Assembly (NCBI GenBank): GCA_001953115.1 | Contig: LSSL01005789.1 | Coordinates: 1-15,476 of the forward strand | Reading direction: 5' to 3' | DNA length: 15,476 bases | DNA from: Smittium mucronatum | Lineage: Eukaryota > Kickxellomycota > Harpellomycetes > Harpellales > Legeriomycetaceae | Part shown: positions 10,201 through 15,476 of the stretch, in pieces | Numbering within the stretch: position 1 is the stretch's first letter | Layout of the letters: each line of letters opens with the position of its first letter | Program-made: the position numbers and the translations under genes | Notes under the pieces: model-generated | The model's input: the letters and a program-made list of their open reading frames with translations, nothing else | Told to the model about the DNA's origin: nothing | Database searches by the model: none

Positions 10201-11909
10201 GAGAGGATAAATTTATTTTTATTTGAAAATTTATTTAAAAAACGAACAATTAAATAGCGTATAATTCTACACCTTTCTTTTTATAAAACCAAAAAAGCAA
10301 AATATCTGGGGTTATACGGAGTTTCCACGTTTTTGAAAGAATGAGAGGGTTTTTTGAATATAATATATAATTGAACCGTTTGTATTAAAAATAGAATTCC
10401 ATGAATGACTAATGAAGTTAGTTTAGGGAAATCACATAGTCTGATAATATTAAGCTTTTTAAAGATCCAGAAATATAAAATTTATGGAGATAATAATTAA
10501 TTTAAAAAACATATCATCGTGCAAATGATCAAAGATTGTGTATGGATAAAAGTCAAAATCGTTACTAGTTTATTCTAGAAAAATGTAAAAAGGTTTTATT
10601 AGGGTATTAAGAGGAAAATTTGGTGTTTTTTCGCTATGTTAATATATATACAACATCGATCATGTATTATAGGCGAGGATAAAATATATATTCTTATATA
10701 CCAGAGAAAGGTTGTGACGAGAAAAAAGATTTTTTTATGTTATCAACAGAAGAAAAGTCATTGTATTGTTTAAAAAATGATTAAGAGATTAAATTCTCGG
10801 TTATTTCAGCTATTAATCGATGCATATTGTAACAGCCTTAAGATAAGAACAAAAAAATAAAACAAAAAACAATTTTGTTTCAATATAAGATCTATGAAAT
10901 ATCAGAACTTTATTGTAACTAAAATAAATGAAATTAACAGATATATATGGGATAATTTTAAAGCGAATTGTGTATATTTCCATATCCCTTGAACGGATCA
11001 AATAATAGTTGTTAAATATCCAAGTTTTGGGCGAACTTAGTATCAAATAAATAGTGACATTAGTTTTTTTAAAATCAAAATAAAATGTGTAATGAGCTCA
11101 ATTTAACTTAAATATATACGGAAAAGGATATACGTATACATTTCATGAAATAAAATTTCCAAATTATTGGTTTTTTTTTTACCGGGAGGGTTGGAAAAAA
11201 AAGTACATAGATATTTAAGTTGCTTGGATTTATATTATTACAACGAAAATATATAATTAAGGGTAAGAAAGAATAAAATCCCACAATTGATAAACCTGAT
11301 ATTGGAAGGATTGTAAATAAAGGATATTTGAATATAATCATTTAAGAAATTGAAGATATAAAGAATGTTTTCACACCAAAATCTCTTGTAAGCAATATTT
11401 ATTGAAGCTCTTCACCATATCAGAATTTAAGTATAATGATGTAACTCATGGGTAGGGATTTCACTTTATCTGGTACAATCAGCGTCGAATAGAAAGATTG
11501 CAATTTTTTCATCAATCACTTAAGGCTGTCAAGTTTCTTTTAAACTTTAATACTCTGAAAATAGGAGGTTCAGTTTTTTTTCCCACGTATACTTCAAATC
11601 TACAGGGTTAAGAAACTTCATACGTGATGGATAAAACCGATAACTGAGCTTTTAGGTTATGTAGGTTTGGAATTCCAGTTATTAAGTTAGTCATCCATTA
11701 TCAACGTATAGATAAAATAACCCAAATAGGCAATATTTGATTCTGTTATGCTGGTGTTGGCGATTCTTGTAATTTTAATGGAAAAAAGGAGGGATAATTG
11801 GTAATATACAGTATATGACGAAATAAAAAGAGATCTACTGCATGTTAGTAGGCTGCGTTAGCGGTGTCGTGGACAAATGGGTATCAAACATTATATCCAA
11901 TCAGTTTAA

Positions 11910-12823
11910 CTCAATTGCGCGGCATCTGGGCTGTGGATAGAAACTTTATATGAAGAACGAAATGCATTTACTTTAATGCGGACAATAAAGCTATACTGTT
12001 TAGCAGGGCTAGAAAAAAAATCTTGGCCTGAACAAAGATACATCGCAAGTTGGCTAGTTCATTATATAATACGTAATGGAAAAATTGGGTTGACATTTTT
12101 CTCATCTGGACCAGCTAACGAATTAAACAGCAGACTGATCGGAAATAAATTACTAATAATGGTCTACGTGTACCCAATGGCCATTTTAATATTGGAGGGC
12201 AATGCGGATTAATATTTGTATCTTGGAAATGCACTATTAGCACTGATGATTTTTTATATTAGAAAAGTGCCATTTTTAGTGCCTGTTTCCAAATTTAGCA
12301 CTTGCCCTGGCTCAATGCATAAGCACTTTCAGGGGTAGTGTACTGAAAATGTCTACAAAGGCGTAGCTAATATTTAACAATTACAGACACCTATAACAAT
12401 ATGGCGTTTCTAATAGGCGTTACTATTTATGTTGGCAAATAAAAAGCAACAAAGTGTAGCGAGTAAAAATATGTAGGGGGCTAGGCCGAGGGATAGGCTG
12501 TAGGTTTGGATGGTGAATATCCAATTGTTACGTTACACTTCACAAAATGCATATTTTATGTTGGCTTGCAGCGAGTGTTTATTGGTGATAAATTATCTCG
12601 GAGATGTCAATATATAGTGGCCAATAAATGGGCTCGTAGACTTGATTGTTTTAGAATGATAATAGACCAGCATTTTAACAATTTCAGCCCAGCGAATGTG
12701 TGGTTAGCGTTGCGTTTCGCTATTTTCCAGAATATAGAGGGCAGTACATGGCGTGTGATTATTGGCCAGAAGATGGATCTCTTTATGAATTTTGCAGCTA
12801 TGCTATGTAGAGCACACTTGTAG
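11910..12823 (+). pseudogene. Island of broken reading frames, probable decayed coding sequence of unknown family
   Basis: Sampled G+C here is about 45%, against about 20% to the left. One frame is open for 100 codons (11910-12212, with an ATG at 11976). After a TAA at 12210 the same frame stays open to a TAG at 12336 and then a TAA at 12375. It includes protein-like stretches such as CLAGLEKKSWPEQRYIASW and KVPFLVPVSKFSTCPGSMHK. A second patch, in another frame, is open for 108 codons (12497-12823, stop included), with KWARRLDCFRMIIDQHF and NVWLALRFAIFQN. I recognise no family, and no catalytic motif or zinc finger. A decayed gene, transposon or integrated viral copy would all fit. The minus strand also has a 90-codon frame at 12607-12879, so strand and coding status are inferred, not proven. 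Confidence 0.35.
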
Positions 12824-12888
12824 ATTTCGTTAGAACTGAATGGAATAGAGCAGAATCGGTATACTTCTCTGGCAACCAATAGCCCAAT
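12521..12888. promoter_or_regulatory. CCAAT-rich region upstream of BiP with one ERSE-like site
   Basis: CCAAT pentamers occur at 12521-12525 (+), 12581-12585 (-), 12621-12625 (+), 12761-12765 (-), 12876-12880 (+) and 12884-12888 (+). The one at 12761 is followed on the minus strand by nine bases and CCATG (12751-12747). It thus matches the animal ER stress element CCAAT-N9-CCACG except for one base. BiP genes are classic unfolded-protein-response targets. Use of these sites here is inference, because fungi usually signal through Hac1-type elements. Confidence 0.4.
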
Positions 12889-12952
12889 TACATGTATTGT
12901 GATCTGCTGAATTCATTGTATTCAGAATAACTATAGAGTGCCTATTAATTAA

Positions 12953-12962
12953 CATATATAAA
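12953..12962 (+). promoter_or_regulatory. TATA box of the BiP gene
   Basis: ACATATATAAAGCG lies about 155 bp upstream of the ATG and is followed by a pyrimidine-rich stretch (about 12970-13090: TCCCTCCCTC, CACCTTTTTTTT, CTTTCATCTTCGTCTC) such as often surrounds transcription starts in highly expressed fungal genes. The position and context fit a core promoter. The start site itself cannot be read from sequence. Confidence 0.6.
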
Positions 12963-13112
12963 GCGTTATTATTTCCCTCCCTCTATCATAGCTTTATCTT
13001 CACCTTTTTTTTGGATTCTGAATAGGTTTCTTCCAGCTCTTAGATTGTATTTATCCTTCTATAACCATACACTACTATCTTTCATCTTCGTCTCTATAAT
13101 ATAAAGTTCGAG

Positions 13113-15137
13113 ATGTTTTCTAGAAAATTCCTAGTGGCGCTGTTAGCGCTACTTTCAATAATCAGTCTTTACTCGGTTAATGCCGATGATAAAGCTGAAG
13201 AACCAAAGGAGAAGGCCAAGGCTAAGGATGCTGGTAAAGAGAGTTATGGTACCGTCATCGGTATCGATTTGGGAACAACCTACTCTTGCGTAGGTGTCCA
13301 CAAGAATGGTCGCGTCGAAATTATCGCTAACGAACAAGGAAACAGAATTACTCCATCTTATGTTGCTTGGACCAAGGACGGTGAAAGATTGATCGGTGAT
13401 GCTGCCAAGAACCAGGCCGCCTCTAACCCAGAAAACACTCTTTATGATTCCAAGAGATTGATCGGAATGAACTTCAACTCCAAGGAGGTCAAGGAAGATA
13501 TCAAACACTGGCCATTTGTCGTTAAGAGAGACGGGAACAAGCCTCTCATGCAAGTCAGTCTTAAAAGCGGCAAAAAGACTTTTACCCCAGAAGAAGTCTC
13601 TGCTATGGTTTTGACTAAAATGAAAGAAATCGCCGAGTCATACCTCAACACTAAAGTTACCCATGCTGTTGTCACTGTCCCTGCTTACTTTTCTGATGCC
13701 CAAAGACAAGCCACTAAGGATGCCGGTCAAATTGCTGGTCTTGAAGTTCTTAGAATTGTCAATGAACCCACTGCTGCCGCTATTGCCTATGGTTTGGACA
13801 AGAAGGATGGCGAACGTCACATCTTGGTCTACGATCTTGGTGGTGGTACTTTTGATGTTTCTTTATTGACTATTGATGATGGTGTCTTTGAAGTTTTGGC
13901 CACTTCTGGTGATACTCATTTGGGAGGTCAAGATTTCGATAACAGAGTCGTTGCCCACCTCGCTAAAACATTCCTTAAGAAGACCGGTAAGGACGCTCAC
14001 ACCGATAAGAAAGCCATGGGTAAACTCAAGCGCGAAGCTGAAAAAGCCAAACGAACCTTGTCTTCTCAGATGTCTGCTAGAATTGAAATCGAAGCTCTCA
14101 TGGATGGTGAAGACTTCTCTGAAACTTTGACCCGTGCTAAATTCGAAGAGCTTAACAATGAATTGTTCAGAAAGACCATCAAGCCCGTTGAAAAAGTTAT
14201 TGAAGATTCAAAGATTACCAAAGACCAAATCAGTGACGTCGTACTTGTCGGTGGTTCTACTAGAATTCCAAAGGTTATCTCTCTCTTGGAAGATATGTTC
14301 GGTCCTAAGAAGGTCAACAAGGGTATCAATCCTGATGAGGCCGTTGCTTACGGTGCTGCCGTCCAAGCCGGTATTTTATCTGGTGAAGAAGGTACTAGCG
14401 ATCTCTTGCTTTTGGATGTCAACCCACTTACTCTCGGTATTGAAACTACTGGTGGTGTCATGACTAAACTCATTGGCCGTAACACTCAAATCCCAACCAA
14501 GAAGGCCCAGATCTTCTCTACTGCTGTTGATAACCAACAAACTGTATTGATCCAAGTCTTTGAAGGTGAACGTTCCCTCACCAAGGATAACAACCTCCTC
14601 GGCAAATTCGATCTCAACAACATCCCTCCCGCTCCTCGTGGTGTTCCACAAATCGAAGTCACTTTTGAAATCGATTCTAACGGTATCTTGAAGGTATCTG
14701 CTGTTGATAAGGCTACTGGTAAGGGTGAATCCATCACTATCACCAACAACAAGGGCCGTCTCAGCGAAGAGGAGATCGAGCGCATGGTTAAGGAAGCCGA
14801 GAAATTCGCTGAAGAAGATAAGATTGTTAAGGATAGAATTGAGGCTGCTAACACTTTTGAGCAATACATTTACTCTATTAACTCTCAAGTTACTGAAAAG
14901 GACAAGTTGGGTGAAAAGATTGATGCTAGTGACAAGACTAAGATTCTTGATGCCATTAAGGAAGCCAGACTCTGGTTGTCCGAGAACCAATCCCAAGCCA
15001 CTAAAGAAGATATCGATGAACAACGCGAATCTCTTGAGGCTATCGTCAAGCCCATCATCTCCAAGTTGTATGAGGGTGCTGAGGGTGCTGCTGAAGGCGC
15101 TGCCGAAGAGGAAAAGGATGATAAGGACGAACTCTAG
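13113..15137 (+). CDS. KAR2: ER-lumenal Hsp70 chaperone BiP/Kar2, complete and intronless
   Basis: BiP binds unfolded polypeptides in the ER lumen in an ATP-driven cycle, assists Sec61 import and ERAD, and restrains stress sensors. The protein has 674 residues, normal for the family. Residues 1-24 form a signal peptide (MFSRK, a hydrophobic core, and VNA before DD as the likely cleavage site), followed by a charged Lys/Glu segment. The ATPase domain carries the three Hsp70 signatures: IDLGTTYS 51-58, [11 protein letters not shown] from 239, and [12 protein letters not shown] 376-387. The linker SDLLLLDV is at 429-436, followed by the beta substrate domain (NPLTLGIET) and a helical lid to about 655. 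The tail has an Ala/Gly/Glu repeat and ends KDEL, the ER-retrieval signal. The start is the only ATG giving the signal peptide. The gene has no intron, unlike HBS1. Mitochondrial and cytosolic Hsp70 are excluded by the signal and tail. Confidence 0.98.
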   Translation: MFSRKFLVALLALLSIISLYSVNADDKAEEPKEKAKAKDAGKESYGTVIGIDLGTTYSCVGVHKNGRVEIIANEQGNRITPSYVAWTKDGERLIGDAAKNQAASNPENTLYDSKRLIGMNFNSKEVKEDIKHWPFVVKRDGNKPLMQVSLKSGKKTFTPEEVSAMVLTKMKEIAESYLNTKVTHAVVTVPAYFSDAQRQATKDAGQIAGLEVLRIVNEPTAAAIAYGLDKKDGERHILVYDLGGGTFDVSLLTIDDGVFEVLATSGDTHLGGQDFDNRVVAHLAKTFLKKTGKDAHTDKKAMGKLKREAEKAKRTLSSQMSARIEIEALMDGEDFSETLTRAKFEELNNELFRKTIKPVEKVIEDSKITKDQISDVVLVGGSTRIPKVISLLEDMFGPKKVNKGINPDEAVAYGAAVQAGILSGEEGTSDLLLLDVNPLTLGIETTGGVMTKLIGRNTQIPTKKAQIFSTAVDNQQTVLIQVFEGERSLTKDNNLLGKFDLNNIPPAPRGVPQIEVTFEIDSNGILKVSAVDKATGKGESITITNNKGRLSEEEIERMVKEAEKFAEEDKIVKDRIEAANTFEQYIYSINSQVTEKDKLGEKIDASDKTKILDAIKEARLWLSENQSQATKEDIDEQRESLEAIVKPIISKLYEGAEGAAEGAAEEEKDDKDEL

Positions 15138-15200
15138 ATTCCACTCTTATCGGGATGTTTTATATATTTTCCCTGTTGTCTCTATTTTTGTATATTTCAG

Positions 15201-15206
15201 AATAAA
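15201..15206 (+). terminator. Poly(A) signal of the BiP gene
   Basis: A canonical AATAAA lies 64 nt after the TAG stop, followed by T-rich sequence. This fits 3'-end formation at about 15215-15240. Confidence 0.6.
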
Positions 15207-15476
15207 CATTTATCTTTTACTATTGATTTTTACGTCTTTCATTTTTATTAATCTTCTACTAAAATTTTATTAACGGGAAATTTCTCATTCCGCTATAATC
15301 CCTTTTATTTAATTTGGTTTCTTCTAATTGAATGGAATTTTCTAAATTTAGTTATTTGGATTTCTATTTTATTATTTTTTAATACATTAACAATAAATTT
15401 TTTATGTTTAACAAAATATTATACTCTGTCTCTCCTTTAGATTTATTTATTTGAATTAGCCAATAAAATTTCTGAA
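15207..15476. other. AT-rich 3' flank, no gene seen
   Basis: This is T-rich and A-rich sequence with no frame or motif that I can support. Confidence 0.7.

Larger units (their letters stand above)
3700..11400. other. AT-rich gene-free region of about 8 kb
   Basis: Four 60-base lines counted by hand (5221, 6601, 7801, 9601) contain 9, 12, 15 and 9 G or C, that is 15-25%, against about 45% in sampled BiP coding sequence. There is no ATG-started frame above 77 codons on either strand, no recognisable protein motif, no tRNA-like B-box and no long terminal repeat that I could see. The region holds scattered A/T runs and short microsatellites. It could be normal AT-rich intergenic DNA, an eroded transposon graveyard or a centromere-like segment; the sequence alone does not decide. 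The limits are approximate. Confidence 0.8.

Noticed and set aside
10813..11341. Two 77-codon minus-strand frames (10813-11046 and 11108-11341)
   Set aside because: They are AT-driven, rich in Ile, Phe, Tyr and Asn, with no recognisable motif; frames of this length are expected by chance in 8 kb.
12607..12879. Minus-strand 90-codon frame opposite the 12497-12823 patch
   Set aside because: It contains no recognised motif; I preferred the plus strand because the neighbouring patch is also on it, but the choice is weak.
12901..13040. Possible heat-shock elements before BiP (GAATTC, TTCAGAA, TTCTGAA)
   Set aside because: The spacing of the GAA/TTC units is wrong for the standard nGAAnnTTCn array.
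14376..15023. Minus-strand open frame of 215 codons inside BiP
   Set aside because: It is a mirror frame of a highly biased Hsp70 coding sequence, a well-known artefact.

Overview
This window looks like nuclear DNA of an AT-rich eukaryote, most likely a fungus and perhaps an early-diverging (zygomycete-type) lineage. The reasons are a split gene with seven short GT..AG introns (83-242 nt), a fungal-style intronless BiP gene with a KDEL rather than HDEL tail, and intergenic DNA that I counted by hand at about 15-25% G+C on four sample lines. The lineage call is inference; I cannot name a genus.

Left part (1-2776, minus strand): the 5' two thirds of an HBS1 gene, the eRF3/EF1A-like GTPase that works with Dom34/Pelota on stalled ribosomes. 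I resolved eight exons from conserved motifs and reading phase. The gene runs off the left edge inside the GTPase domain, just after the G5 motif. A 942-nt linker exon is a multiple of three and is flanked by phase-1 introns, so skipping it would keep the frame. That is what a joint HBS1/SKI7 gene would need.

Middle (about 2777-11900): HBS1 upstream DNA with a cluster of CCAAT boxes, then roughly 8 kb of very AT-rich, gene-free DNA. It holds simple repeats and one 20-bp tandem duplication. No ATG-started frame in it is longer than 77 codons, and I saw no tRNA B-box. It may be ordinary AT-rich intergenic DNA or a candidate AT-rich structural (for example centromeric) region.

Right part: an island of clearly higher G+C (about 11840-12830) carries broken plus-strand reading frames that look like a decayed, unidentified coding sequence. 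It merges into the BiP upstream region, which has several CCAAT boxes, one near-match to the animal ER stress element and a TATA box. The complete intronless BiP/Kar2 gene (13113-15137, plus) follows, with a signal peptide, all Hsp70 signatures and a KDEL tail, then a poly(A) signal and about 270 bp of AT-rich flank.

The two genes act in different processes: cytosolic ribosome rescue and RNA quality control (HBS1), and ER protein folding (BiP). Nothing indicates that they are co-regulated beyond both having CCAAT-rich upstream DNA. I found no mobile element, CRISPR array or obviously new multi-gene system.
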